Positions 1 through 7,252 are shown, counted from the stretch's first letter. The stretch is 50,356 nt of DNA from Scatomorpha gallistercoris (GCA_018713005.1 DVFX01000056.1:1-50356), one strand, 5' to 3'. Numbers and translations: made by a program. Notes: a model not told the origin generated them from the letters alone.

Positions 1-2
1 CC

Positions 3-335
3 ATTGTCGCGGCGTTGTCTGCCTTCCCGCCCCAGCTGGTCAAGACAATTACCTGCGACCGGGGCTCGGAATTTGCCAACTGGCGCAGAATTGAGGAACG
101 GCTGCACTGCGAGGTCTATTTTGCCGACCCCTATTGTGCCTGGCAGAAAGGCACAAACGAGAATCTCAACGGCCTGCTGAGGGAGTTTTATCCGAAAGGC
201 AGAAACCTTTCCCGTGTCGCTCCCGCCACGCTAAAACGAAACCTGGCGTTAATCAACGCCAGGCCTCGCAAAGTTCTGAACTTCCATTCTCCCCAGGAGC
301 TATGGGACTTCGAGCTCAATTCCTGTTGCACTTAG
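3..335 (+). CDS. IS30-family transposase, C-terminal part (5' end outside window)
   Basis: The frame is open to the left window edge and ends at TAG 333-335, so only about 110 C-terminal residues are visible. They match the end of the DDE catalytic core of IS30 transposases: a strand with the Asp (TCDRGSEFA) followed by ADPYCAWQKGTNEN, where the Glu of the DDE triad sits in the NEN context, and then LLREFYPKG. IS30 enzymes cut and join the element ends for copy-out transposition. The first DDE Asp and the N-terminal helix-turn-helix lie outside the window, so intactness cannot be judged. Family assignment is firm; the internal TTG at 15 is not a true start. Confidence 0.85.
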   Translation: MVAALSAFPPQLVKTITCDRGSEFANWRRIEERLHCEVYFADPYCAWQKGTNENLNGLLREFYPKGRNLSRVAPATLKRNLALINARPRKVLNFHSPQELWDFELNSCCT

Positions 336-350
336 TTTGACAATTCACTA
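324..350 (+). repeat. Probable right terminal inverted repeat of the IS30 element
   Basis: The transposase stop codon lies within a segment (TTGCACTTAGTTTGACAATT) that resembles the terminal repeats of IS30-family elements in Firmicutes, where the IR usually sits within a few tens of bases of the transposase end. The left copy is outside the window, so the repeat cannot be confirmed and the element boundary is approximate. Confidence 0.4.
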
Positions 351-465
351 ACCAAAGGTCCAGAAAGCGCCGCCCAGGGTGGCTCTCCGACCGGACAGCC
401 CCGCATCCTTAAGGCGCATTTATCCCGGATGCTCGGAAAACTCCTTGCTGCTGTAAGTACAAAGT

Positions 466-891
466 TCAAACCTTCAGGCTGATATCCCCGTGCTCTGCCT
501 TTTCCAGCAGCGATGCGCCAAGCTGCTTGTCTATGAAGCGCTCGTACTGCACAAGATAATTTGCGACGTTGCGCTGATTCCTGCCCAGACGTCCGATTGT
601 CGTGGCGAAGGTGAGAAGTATGCCTCCCAAGTAGCCAAAAAGGGAGTAGTCCAGGCCCCAGCCGATAACGGCCAGTGTGGCCGCGACGATTATAATGAGC
701 CAAAACACGGTTGCGTACGCAATCTTCATGTATATGGCGCCGGCGGCAACGCGCCCCGGATACCTGGTCTTGAGCTCTCTGGTCAGCGGTATGGCGCTGG
801 TGTAGCAGAGCAGCACGCGCAATATGCCGAAGGTGTACAGCAGGGCTCCTGCCAGGAACAGCAGTATAGCTATTATGACTTCGAGTACCAT
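466..891 (-). CDS. Small integral membrane protein, function unknown
   Basis: The 141-residue product has an N-terminal hydrophobic helix (about residues 3-28), a second long hydrophobic stretch (about 58-80) and a third (about 84-100), then a charged cytoplasmic-looking tail with an NQRNVANYLVQYERFID segment. I recognise no family. The ATG at 891 lies one base after the stop of the upstream DtxR-type regulator (TGA-T-ATG), so the two are almost certainly co-transcribed and translationally coupled. A link to metal homeostasis follows only from that context. It has no resemblance to NRAMP or MntP transporters. Confidence 0.7.
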   Translation of the reverse strand: MVLEVIIAILLFLAGALLYTFGILRVLLCYTSAIPLTRELKTRYPGRVAAGAIYMKIAYATVFWLIIIVAATLAVIGWGLDYSLFGYLGGILLTFATTIGRLGRNQRNVANYLVQYERFIDKQLGASLLEKAEHGDISLKV

Positions 892-892
892 A

Positions 893-1297
893 TCAGGCTT
901 CGGGCTCCGCAGCAGCGGCCTTAAGGGCCTGGGACATGCTGCTGACGTGACGCTTGAGCGCGTCGAATGTCTCGGCGCTTATCACATGCTCTATGCGGCA
1001 GGCGTCCTCGGCCGCGACTTCCGCGTCGACGCCCATTGCGGTCAGCCACTCGGATATCAGCGTGTGGCGCTCATATATCTTTTCCGCAATCTCCTGGCCC
1101 TTGTCGAGCAGTATTATGCTTCCGTCGTCGTCGACCTTGACGTAACCGCCCTGGCGCAAGTTTTTCATCGCTACGCTGACGCTGGGCTTGGAGAAATTCA
1201 TCTCGTTTGCTATGTCGATAGAGCGCACTGCGCCCTTGCGCTTGTGCAGGACAAGTATGGTTTCGAGATAGTTCTCGGCGGATTCCTGTATTTTCAT
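893..1297 (-). CDS. mntR: DtxR/MntR-family metal-dependent transcriptional regulator
   Basis: The protein has 134 residues. An N-terminal winged helix (about 1-62) carries the DtxR signature ENYLETILVLHKRKG and the recognition helix SKPSVSVAMKNL. The dimerisation/metal domain contains IYERHTLISEWL and EDACRIEHVIS, which hold the His/Glu/Asp ligands typical of the MntR/DtxR family. These proteins bind Mn2+ or Fe2+ and repress metal uptake genes. The protein ends after the dimerisation domain, with no SH3 domain, as in the short MntR type. Start ATG 1297 has GAGG about 8 nt upstream. A sigma-A promoter and a 19-bp palindrome precede it, consistent with autoregulation. Mn versus Fe specificity is not determined by what I can see; the symbol is tentative. 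Confidence 0.85.
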   Translation of the reverse strand: MKIQESAENYLETILVLHKRKGAVRSIDIANEMNFSKPSVSVAMKNLRQGGYVKVDDDGSIILLDKGQEIAEKIYERHTLISEWLTAMGVDAEVAAEDACRIEHVISAETFDALKRHVSSMSQALKAAAAEPEA

Positions 1298-1315
1298 GTG
1301 CTGAGCCTCACTTAG

Positions 1316-1334
1316 TTTAATTTATTTAATTAAA
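1316..1334. promoter_or_regulatory. 19-bp palindromic operator candidate of the MntR-like regulator
   Basis: TTTAATT (1316-1322), a 5-nt spacer and AATTAAA (1328-1334) form an inverted repeat just downstream of the regulator's -10 box. Arm length and total size resemble DtxR-family boxes. Repressor binding here would block the gene's own promoter. Confidence 0.55.
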
Positions 1335-1338
1335 TCTT

Positions 1339-1367
1339 ATTCTAGCACATTAATTCATCGAGTGCAA
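1339..1367 (-). promoter_or_regulatory. Sigma-A promoter of the mntR-like gene
   Basis: On the minus strand TTGCAC (1367-1362) and TAGAAT (1344-1339) are separated by 17 nt, with TG one base before the -10 (extended -10). The palindrome at 1316-1334 overlaps the expected transcription start. Confidence 0.65.
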
Positions 1368-1402
1368 GCCGGCAAGAAAAAAGTGTCCGCAGCATGGAAA
1401 CC

Positions 1403-1431
1403 TTGTCTGGATGAGACAGGCATGTTATAAT
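1403..1431 (+). promoter_or_regulatory. Sigma-A promoter of traX-family gene
   Basis: TTGTCT (1403-1408), a 17-nt spacer and TATAAT (1426-1431), with TG at 1423-1424 making an extended -10. The start codon follows 30 nt later behind AAAGGAG. Confidence 0.75.
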
Positions 1432-1460
1432 TTGAGAAACCGTCGAAAGGAGAGTGGAGC

Positions 1461-2267
1461 ATGAGCTCGTTTGCGCTGAAAATAATTGCCATCGTATGCA
1501 TGACGCTCGACCACTTTGACAAAATCATAGGACAGGGCGGTCTGCTGCAGCTTTATCCTGACCCGGAGGCGGCTCTCGCTTCAATTGAGGCGCTGAGCCT
1601 GACGTCAGGCATCCTGTTCCCGATGGAGGTGCTGGGCCGTGCAGCCTTTCCTCTCTTCGCCTTCATGATGGCGGAGGGCTGCGCAAAGACACACAGTATG
1701 CCGCGTTACCTGGGACGCCTTGCGCTGTTTGCCGTTATATCCGAGCCGTTTTTCTACTTTGCCTTCGGATACAGGCCAAGCTTTTCGGGACTGCTGAACG
1801 AATTTGCGTTGCTGAATTTTACGAATGTATTTTTTACACTTTTTCTCGCAGCGCTCAGCATATTTATATTCCAAAAGCTATCAGGGAAGTATGAGGCAAA
1901 AGGTGCGGTTATATCCTTAATTGCCGCATTGGTTTTGGCACTCGCGGCGGAGTATTTTGATACCGACTACGGTGCGATGGGCGTATTTCTCATCGTGGCG
2001 CTCTACCTGACGAGGGGCAGGCGCGTCATACAGTGCGCGGCCGTTGCGCTTTGGGCTGCCGCACTTTACCTGGGCGGTTATTTGCTTACGTTTGGTTCCG
2101 GCGGCGTTGCTAACAGCGTCCTCGAGGCGCTCGGCGCCTGCCTGGCCTGCATACCCATAGCTCTCTACAACGGCAAACGCGGCAGGGCCATGAAGTGGGC
2201 GTTCTACGTCTATTACCCGGCGCACCTGCTTGCGCTCACGCTTATAGACCGCGCGCTTCTGGGCTGA
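1461..2267 (+). CDS. TraX-family membrane protein
   Basis: The 268-residue polytopic membrane protein has the TraX family hallmarks: N-terminal ALKIIAIVCMTLDHF, then GRAAFPLFAFMMAEG followed by RYLGRLALFAVISEPFF, a NVFFTLFLAAL segment and C-terminal FYVYYPAHL. About eight hydrophobic helices are visible. TraX of F plasmid acetylates pilin, and the family belongs to the membrane-bound acyltransferases; chromosomal Firmicutes copies have no settled role. ATG 1461 has AAAGGAG 8-9 nt upstream and its own promoter. It lies alone between mntR and tgt, with no conjugation genes nearby, so a conjugative role is not implied. Confidence 0.88.
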   Translation: MSSFALKIIAIVCMTLDHFDKIIGQGGLLQLYPDPEAALASIEALSLTSGILFPMEVLGRAAFPLFAFMMAEGCAKTHSMPRYLGRLALFAVISEPFFYFAFGYRPSFSGLLNEFALLNFTNVFFTLFLAALSIFIFQKLSGKYEAKGAVISLIAALVLALAAEYFDTDYGAMGVFLIVALYLTRGRRVIQCAAVALWAAALYLGGYLLTFGSGGVANSVLEALGACLACIPIALYNGKRGRAMKWAFYVYYPAHLLALTLIDRALLG

Positions 2268-2273
2268 GCGGGA

Positions 2274-2302
2274 TTGACAAGTTCCGCCTGCCATATTAAA
2301 CT
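2274..2302 (+). promoter_or_regulatory. Sigma-A promoter of tgt
   Basis: A perfect -35 TTGACA (2274-2279), a 17-nt spacer and TAAACT (2297-2302). It begins 6 nt after the traX stop, so tgt has its own start site. Confidence 0.75.
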
Positions 2303-2334
2303 ATACTTTACGACAAATTCAAGGGGGAATGCTC

Positions 2335-3465
2335 TTGTTCAAAGTAATAAAGCGGGAAGGGAGAGCCCGCCGCGGCGAATTTACCTGCCCTCACGGCACG
2401 GTGCAGACGCCGGTGTTCATGAACGTCGGCACCCAGGGAGCGATAAAGGGAGCGCTCTCGGCACGGGATCTCAAGGAGATAGGCTGCCAGATTGAGCTGT
2501 CCAACACCTATCACCTCCACGTCCGGCCCGGAGACGAGCTTATAAAGTCGCTCGGAGGGCTGCACAAGTTTATGACCTGGGAGGGGCCAATTCTAACCGA
2601 CAGCGGCGGATTCCAGATTTTCTCCCTGGCCGAGCTGCGCAAAATAGGGGAGGACGGGGTGCGCTTCAATTCGCACGTTGACGGCCGGCATATCTTCATG
2701 GGGCCTGAGGAGAGCATGCGCATACAGTCCAACCTGGGCTCGGATATAGCCATGGCCTTTGACGAGTGCATCAAGATACCCTCTCCATATGACTACGTCA
2801 AGGCGTCCATAGAGCGTACGGCGCGCTGGCTCGTCAGATGCAAGACCGCGCTCGAGCAGTACAACTCCGAGCCGGACGCCGTGAACCCCGGCCAGGTGCT
2901 CTTCGGCATTAACCAGGGCGCTGTGTTCCACGATTTGCGCATAGAGCACATGAAGCGTATCGCCGAGCTGGACCTGGCCGGATACGCCATCGGCGGCCTC
3001 GCCGTGGGTGAAACGGCGCAGGAGATGTACGACACCATCGAGGCGGTGGAGGAGTACATGCCGAAGGACAAGCCGCGTTACCTCATGGGCGTCGGCACTC
3101 CGGGCAACATCCTGGAGGCCGTCAGCAGGGGGGTGGACTTCTTCGACTGCGTCATGCCTGCGCGCAACGGCCGCCACGGCCACCTCTTCACCTGGAAGGG
3201 AATCATAAATATCAAGAACGCGAAGTACGAGCGCGACGAGTCGCCCATAGACCCGGAGTGCGGCTGCCCCGTGTGCCGCCGGTACTCCAAGGCCTATCTC
3301 AGGCACCTGTTCAAGGCCGAGGAAATGCTTGCAATGCGCTTTGCCGTCACGCACAACCTGTGGTTCTACAACAGCCTTATGCAGCGCATACGCGACGCGC
3401 TTGACGCGGGTAATTTCGAGGCGTTCCGCAGACAGTACAGCTCAGTACTCGACACGAGAATATAA
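2335..3465 (+). CDS. tgt: tRNA-guanine (queuine/preQ1) transglycosylase
   Basis: Tgt exchanges G34 of GUN-anticodon tRNAs for preQ1 during queuosine synthesis. The 376 residues cover the full TIM-barrel enzyme: TDSGGFQ (active-site Asp89), FGINQGAV, GGLAVGE, the nucleophile in DCVMPARNGRHG (Asp271) and the zinc site Cys309, Cys311, Cys314, His340 with the standard family spacing. Start choice: ATG at 2329 sits 1 nt after AAGGGGG (2321-2327), too close for initiation. In-frame TTG at 2335 has 7 nt spacing and yields MFKVIKREGRARRGEF, which matches family N-termini, so I prefer the TTG. queA is not adjacent. yajC follows, a common bacterial pairing, but from its own promoter. Confidence 0.95.
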   Translation: MFKVIKREGRARRGEFTCPHGTVQTPVFMNVGTQGAIKGALSARDLKEIGCQIELSNTYHLHVRPGDELIKSLGGLHKFMTWEGPILTDSGGFQIFSLAELRKIGEDGVRFNSHVDGRHIFMGPEESMRIQSNLGSDIAMAFDECIKIPSPYDYVKASIERTARWLVRCKTALEQYNSEPDAVNPGQVLFGINQGAVFHDLRIEHMKRIAELDLAGYAIGGLAVGETAQEMYDTIEAVEEYMPKDKPRYLMGVGTPGNILEAVSRGVDFFDCVMPARNGRHGHLFTWKGIINIKNAKYERDESPIDPECGCPVCRRYSKAYLRHLFKAEEMLAMRFAVTHNLWFYNSLMQRIRDALDAGNFEAFRRQYSSVLDTRI

Positions 3466-3470
3466 AAACC

Positions 3471-3499
3471 TTGCAATTTTGAAAATAACGGGTTATAAT
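3471..3499 (+). promoter_or_regulatory. Strong sigma-A promoter of yajC
   Basis: TTGCAA (3471-3476), a 17-nt spacer and perfect TATAAT (3494-3499), starting a few bases after the tgt stop codon. Confidence 0.75.
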
Positions 3500-3537
3500 C
3501 TACACACTGTATCTTTTGGCTGGAGGTAAGCAAACCA

Positions 3538-3942
3538 ATGTTCCACAACATTCTCACAAGCACAGGTGCTGCCGGCGGGATGTCATCCATCCTGTTCCTG
3601 GTCATCATCTTCGTCGTGTTCTACTTCTTCCTTATCCGTCCTGAGAATAAGCGCAAGAAGAAGCTCAACGACATGCGCAACAACATCTCACTCGGCGACG
3701 AGATCGTCACTATCGGCGGCATTATGGGTAAAGTCGTACAAGTGACCGAGGACACCATCACCTTTGAGACCGGTGAGGACCGTGTCCGCCTTCAGGTGAC
3801 CAAGTGGGCCATCTCCTCCAACGTCCGCGAGGAGAAGGAGCGCGCCGCTCAGGAAGCCGCTGCCCGCGCCGCAAAGGCCAAGGGCAAGAAGAAGGCCAAG
3901 ACCTCCGGCGAAGAGAACAGCGTCGACGGCGAAGGCAAGTAA
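3538..3942 (+). CDS. yajC: Preprotein translocase accessory subunit YajC
   Basis: YajC associates with SecDF and supports Sec-dependent export. The 134-residue protein has one N-terminal membrane helix (about 17-34, ILFLVIIFVVFYFFLIRP) followed by the family motif RPENKRKKKLNDM and the small beta domain GDEIVTIGGIMGKVVQV. A Lys/Ala-rich tail of about 40 residues extends the usual length. ATG 3538 follows GGAGG. Isoleucine is coded almost only by ATC here, unlike neighbouring genes, which suggests high expression. A long hairpin follows the stop. Confidence 0.95.
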   Translation: MFHNILTSTGAAGGMSSILFLVIIFVVFYFFLIRPENKRKKKLNDMRNNISLGDEIVTIGGIMGKVVQVTEDTITFETGEDRVRLQVTKWAISSNVREEKERAAQEAAARAAKAKGKKKAKTSGEENSVDGEGK

Positions 3943-3962
3943 TTCAACACAGCAAGTAATTT

Positions 3963-4012
3963 AATCCCCTCCGACGTAATAGGATGTACAAACACCTGCG
4001 TCGGAGGGGATT
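3963..4012 (+). terminator. 14-bp hairpin after yajC that also contains the next gene's Shine-Dalgarno
   Basis: Arms 3963-3976 (AATCCCCTCCGACG) and 3999-4012 pair perfectly over 14 bp. The 3' arm contains GGAGGGG (4003-4009), the only Shine-Dalgarno for the ATG at 4015. The stem is followed by only TTTT before that ATG. It can act as a weak terminator of yajC, as a translational block on the next gene, or both. Confidence 0.7.
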
Positions 4013-4014
4013 TT

Positions 4015-4440
4015 ATGACTACGCAAACATCCCGCCAAACTAGGCGGAAACGAATGCTGAAGTGGTATCTGGCGGGTCCGCTCGTGTGCGCCGTCAGTCT
4101 GCCGCTTCTTCTCTATGTCTGCGCCCTGCTGCTGGCGCGAGAGATACTGCCGTTCGGCTTGATGGAAGAACTTGTTATAGCCTGCGTGTTCCTGAGCGGG
4201 ACCTTGGGCGGCTTATCTGCGGCCCTGAGCAGGGGGGAGAAGGCCTTCCAAACCGGCCTGTCTGTTGGAGGCATATTGGCCTCAGTTATCGTCGTACTTA
4301 CGCTCGCAGTGCCCGGTGAGGGCGCGCTCAGCGCAAGCTGCATCAGGCATGCGATAGCTGCTCTGGCGGGCGGCGCTTTCGGCGGAGTGCTCAGCGTCAG
4401 GCGATCGGGCGGAAAGAAGAAGCGCGCCAGGCGAAAATAA
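4015..4440 (+). CDS. TIGR04086-type four-helix membrane protein
   Basis: The 141 residues have a basic N-terminus (RQTRRKRMLKWYL), four hydrophobic helices (about 18-41, 50-68, 80-100, 110-127) and a strongly basic tail (RRSGGKKKRARRK). Size, topology and position directly after yajC match the Firmicutes membrane family TIGR04086, whose function is unknown. ATG 4015 is set by GGAGGGG, which is buried in the preceding hairpin, so translation is probably conditional or coupled to yajC transcription. A role near the Sec machinery is inferred from neighbourhood only. Confidence 0.75.
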   Translation: MTTQTSRQTRRKRMLKWYLAGPLVCAVSLPLLLYVCALLLAREILPFGLMEELVIACVFLSGTLGGLSAALSRGEKAFQTGLSVGGILASVIVVLTLAVPGEGALSASCIRHAIAALAGGAFGGVLSVRRSGGKKKRARRK

Positions 4441-4650
4441 TATTACTATCTGTAATATCCGATTAAGTAGACATAAGTCGAGAAAGATAACCTATATGCA
4501 GTGGCGTGAATGCAGAGCTGAGCACTAAATGTAGTTACATTCGCTCAAATTGCAGGATTCTGACTGACGGGAAGTAAACATAGTTAACATAAGTAAGTAG
4601 ACATAAAACATGGTCATAATTCACAAAATTACGCTTATTTTGACAAAGGA
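4441..4650. other. AT-rich non-coding stretch upstream of spoIIM
   Basis: About 210 bp without a credible reading frame, clearly richer in A+T than its surroundings. It holds a 13-nt direct repeat and an inverted repeat AATGTA-GT-TACATT (4528-4541) that could bind a dimeric regulator. No RNA family is recognised. Confidence 0.5.
4464..4606 (+). repeat. 13-nt direct repeat pair
   Basis: TAAGTAGACATAA occurs at 4464-4476 and again, identical, at 4594-4606, 130 bp apart. The interval could be regulatory or a relic of a small insertion. No terminal inverted repeats are visible. Confidence 0.6.
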
Positions 4651-4651
4651 C

Positions 4652-4680
4652 TTGATTACTGATGAGTTTTGTATTATATT
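4652..4680 (+). promoter_or_regulatory. Sigma-A-type promoter of spoIIM-xerD
   Basis: TTGATT (4652-4657), a 17-nt spacer and TATATT (4675-4680). Two small hairpins (4711-4727 and 4728-4745) lie in the presumed 5' leader directly before the start codon. Confidence 0.6.
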
Positions 4681-4750
4681 GTGCCTACTTGAGTTATGTA
4701 AATTGCGCTCCTGCGCCGCTCGCGCAGACGGCCCAAATAGGCCGTGAGAC

Positions 4751-5347
4751 GTGAAGGCCGCGCGGAGCTTCGTACATATAGATACAACGCGCCTGATGAG
4801 GCGTGGAGGAGAGCTTATAGTGCTTTCCATTTTGGCTGCCTGCTTCATAGCGGGCGCCGTTGCAGGTGCCCTGGCGGGGAGCGGACAGCTTCCGGCGGGG
4901 GAAGAGATATTGCCAGGTGATGGAAGCGTGTACGGCTATGGGACATACGCCGGGCTTCTGTTCAACTGTGCGAGATACCACCTTTTTGTCTTGCTTTTTT
5001 CTACCTCTCTTCTTGGGGGTTTGCTTATACCGGCGACGCTGGCCTTCAGGGGTTTTGCACTGTCGTGTTCTGCGGCGTGGATGGTTGAGGCCTATCCGGA
5101 GGCAGGTACGGCGCTGTCGCTTATAGTGCTGGGCCTTCCGGCCCTGCTGACGGTGCCGAGCCTGTTTGTGACCGCGCACTGGGGCGAAATGTTTTCGCTC
5201 AGACTGCTGGCGGGTTTTACCCGCAGGCCGCTGCCGGCGCAGAGGATGCCGAGGGACAACCGTGCGCTGGCGGTAGTGGTCATGCTGTTTGCCGCCGCCG
5301 CTGTGGAGCACTTTGTTGTGCCGCCGCTGGTTAAGCTGATACTGTAA
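4751..5347 (+). CDS. spoIIM: Stage II sporulation protein M (SpoIIM family)
   Basis: SpoIIM works with SpoIID and SpoIIP in septal peptidoglycan remodelling during forespore engulfment. The 198-residue protein has a short cytoplasmic N-terminus and about five hydrophobic helices, with NCARYHLFVLLFSTSLLGG and FRGFALSCSAAWMVE as family landmarks. Placement directly before xerD is typical of Clostridia and Bacilli. GTG 4751 is the first possible start (stop in frame at 4745) but has no good Shine-Dalgarno. GTG 4820 behind GGAGG would cut into the first helix, so I keep 4751; ATG 4796 is the other candidate. Confidence 0.85.
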   Translation: MKAARSFVHIDTTRLMRRGGELIVLSILAACFIAGAVAGALAGSGQLPAGEEILPGDGSVYGYGTYAGLLFNCARYHLFVLLFSTSLLGGLLIPATLAFRGFALSCSAAWMVEAYPEAGTALSLIVLGLPALLTVPSLFVTAHWGEMFSLRLLAGFTRRPLPAQRMPRDNRALAVVVMLFAAAAVEHFVVPPLVKLIL

Positions 5348-5374
5348 AAGCGGGATGAAAGGGGGACTGAGCTG

Positions 5375-6262
5375 GTGTCTGAAGCTGCTCTCACCGAATT
5401 TGAAGATTACCTGAGAAACGAGCGCAAATCTTCCAACAACACTGTACTGAGCTATATGCGCGACATGCGCCAGCTTAGCGAGTACCTTGAAGCGCACGAC
5501 CTGCCGGATTTGCTGGAAGTCAGCGAGAAGGACTTGGAGACCTATATAGACTGGCTGCGCTCGAACGGCAAGAGCCCTGCGACCATATCCAGGTGCATTG
5601 CCACGTTTAAGACTTTCTACAAGCACTTTTTCGTGAAGGGCAAGATTATTCAGAACCCGGCCGCCACGATAGTCTCTGAAAAGATTGAAAAGAAGCTGCC
5701 TCAGATACTCACCAGCAAGGAGGTTGAGCTGCTGCTCGAGCAGCCCGAGTGCACCGACATGAAGGGCTACAGGGACCGAGCAATGCTCGAGCTGCTGTAT
5801 GCCACCGGCATCCGCGTCACCGAGCTCATTTCGCTGGACGTCTCCGATGTTAACATCCCCGTGGGTTTCGTAAAATGCCGCAGCAAGGACAAGGAGCGCA
5901 TTATACCGCTCTATTCAAAGGCTGTCAAGGCTGTCAACGAGTACATTGAGTTTATTCGCCCGCACATGCTCGCCGACGAGAACGAAAAGGCTCTGTTTGT
6001 GAACATGCAGGGCAGCCGCATGACCCGCCAAGGCTTCTGGAAGATAATCAAGCACTACCAGGCCAAGGCGCACATCGACAAGGACATCACGCCTCACACC
6101 CTGCGGCATTCCTTCGCGGCGCACCTGCTGGAAAACGGCGCCGACCTGCATTCAATACAGGAGATGCTCGGTCACGCAGATTTGTCCAGTACGCAGATAT
6201 ATTCGCACATAGTCAAGAAGCAGATAAAAGACGTTTACAACAAAGCCCATCCACGGGCGTGA
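5375..6262 (+). CDS. xerD: Site-specific tyrosine recombinase XerD
   Basis: XerD resolves chromosome dimers at dif. At 295 residues it is the usual XerC/D length: N-terminal SAM-like core-binding domain (about 5-88) and a catalytic domain with Arg147 (ATGIRVTEL), Lys171/Lys173, His241-x-x-Arg244 (HTLRHSFA), His267 (LGHADL) and nucleophile Tyr276 (IYSHI), so all active-site residues are present. GTG 5375 follows AAAGGGGG. It lies 27 nt after spoIIM, likely in the same transcript, and ends in a strong hairpin terminator. The chromosomal context argues for a housekeeping Xer protein rather than a phage integrase. Confidence 0.93.
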   Translation: MSEAALTEFEDYLRNERKSSNNTVLSYMRDMRQLSEYLEAHDLPDLLEVSEKDLETYIDWLRSNGKSPATISRCIATFKTFYKHFFVKGKIIQNPAATIVSEKIEKKLPQILTSKEVELLLEQPECTDMKGYRDRAMLELLYATGIRVTELISLDVSDVNIPVGFVKCRSKDKERIIPLYSKAVKAVNEYIEFIRPHMLADENEKALFVNMQGSRMTRQGFWKIIKHYQAKAHIDKDITPHTLRHSFAAHLLENGADLHSIQEMLGHADLSSTQIYSHIVKKQIKDVYNKAHPRA

Positions 6263-6270
6263 GAAGGGGA

Positions 6271-6300
6271 ACCCCCGGCGGCCTCCGCCGGGGGTATTGT
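6271..6300 (+). terminator. Terminator of spoIIM-xerD
   Basis: An 11-bp GC stem (6271-6281 with 6285-6295) and 3-nt loop, followed by the short T-rich ATTGTTATTT. Confidence 0.75.
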
Positions 6301-6307
6301 TATTTCC

Positions 6308-6336
6308 TTGCGTGCATATTCGCTTCATGGTATAAT
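6308..6336 (+). promoter_or_regulatory. Sigma-A promoter whose -10 lies in the first direct repeat
   Basis: TTGCGT (6308-6313), 17 nt, TATAAT (6331-6336). The -10 is part of the 20-nt repeat at 6326-6345. Transcription would run through the hairpins at 6346-6441 into the HAD gene. The second repeat copy carries TACAAT without a matching -35. Confidence 0.6.
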
Positions 6337-6479
6337 AACGCCGAAATGGCGCGCAGGGCGCGCCATACGCTGTGCGAACAGCTTTGCGCAGCAAAGCTGT
6401 TCGGCGCTGTTACACTGATGGCATGGCCTGCGATGCAGGCCGCGCCGCGCGCTTGCAGCCATGGTACAATAACGCCGAA
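6326..6479 (+). repeat. Three-hairpin element flanked by 20-nt direct repeats
   Basis: A 20-nt sequence beginning CATGGTATAATAACG (6326-6345) recurs at 6460-6479 with one substitution. Between the copies are three consecutive perfect hairpins: 6346-6366 (9 bp, 3-nt loop), 6375-6403 (13 bp, 3-nt loop) and 6425-6441 (7 bp, 3-nt loop). Direct repeats plus palindromic filling suggest a MITE-like or REP-like insertion, or a structured leader created by duplication. No coding capacity is visible. Confidence 0.6.
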
Positions 6480-6520
6480 TACACATTGCGCGCTTGACCT
6501 TTAGGCCCGGGAGGCGAACC

Positions 6521-7252
6521 ATGCAGAAGCCTGAGATGATATTTTTTGATTATGGCCACACTCTCTGCTACGAGCCGGTACAGGACTATCCTCGCGGCTG
6601 GGAGCAGGTGCTGTCCCACGCTGTGTGCAACCCAACGGGCATAACGGCTGCGGAGCTCAATGAGCTGTGTATGGGCACATACCGCAGGCTCTACGAGCGC
6701 ATGCGCCCGCTTGAGCTGGAGACTGACGGCTTCAAGCTCGACGCAACAATATACGACTCGCTCGGGCTGAAGTTCGACGTTCCGCTTGAAGAGCTCGAGT
6801 ACATCCGCTGGTGTGCCACAGAGCCCATCGAGCCCATGGCTGGTATAAAACCTTTCCTGGAACTCTGCGCGGAACTGGGCGTGCGTACGGCCGTTATAAG
6901 CAACCTCTCGTATTCGGGCGGCGTGCTGCGCCGGAGAATAGACGAGACGCTGCCCTTCCACAGGTTTGAGTTCATCCTGGCGTCCAGCGAGTGCGTATTC
7001 CGCAAGCCTTCCGAGTGGATATTCCGGCGCGCCATGGGCATGGCCGGCGTCCGCCCGGAAAGCTCCTGGTTCGTCGGAGACGACGTGCGCTGCGACATCG
7101 AAGGCGCAGCCCGCGCCGGTATGCAGCCTATCTGGTTCAAGTGCCCGCTCAAGTGTACATACAAGCCGGAGACGAGAATACCGCCTCAATGCATGTACAA
7201 GCGCGTGGAGAGCTGGGACGAGCTGGGCGAGTACCTTCGCGGCTTGATTTGA
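6521..7252 (+). CDS. HAD-superfamily hydrolase (phosphatase-like)
   Basis: The 243-residue protein has the four HAD motifs: nucleophile Asp10 in FFDYGHTL (motif I; the usual acid/base Asp is replaced by Gly, as in a subset of HAD_2 proteins), VISNLS (motif II), a Lys in FRKPSEWIF (motif III) and FVGDDVRCDIEGA (motif IV). A helical cap lies at about residues 20-105. Likely a small-molecule phosphatase; substrate unknown. ATG 6521 has GGGAGG 6 nt upstream; an in-frame TTG at 6494 has no such site. The gene sits downstream of the hairpin element and ends just before the ruvC promoter. Confidence 0.85.
   Translation: MQKPEMIFFDYGHTLCYEPVQDYPRGWEQVLSHAVCNPTGITAAELNELCMGTYRRLYERMRPLELETDGFKLDATIYDSLGLKFDVPLEELEYIRWCATEPIEPMAGIKPFLELCAELGVRTAVISNLSYSGGVLRRRIDETLPFHRFEFILASSECVFRKPSEWIFRRAMGMAGVRPESSWFVGDDVRCDIEGAARAGMQPIWFKCPLKCTYKPETRIPPQCMYKRVESWDELGEYLRGLI

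Noticed and set aside
1461..2267. TraX as evidence of a conjugative element
   Set aside because: No relaxase, coupling protein or other transfer gene is nearby; TraX-family genes are common on Clostridia chromosomes.
4694..5626. 310-residue minus-strand open frame
   Set aside because: Antisense to spoIIM and xerD; Arg/Gln/His-rich composition typical of a shadow frame.
5375..6262. Phage or island integrase
   Set aside because: The neighbour spoIIM, XerD-like length and absence of an att site or tRNA next to it point to the housekeeping recombinase.
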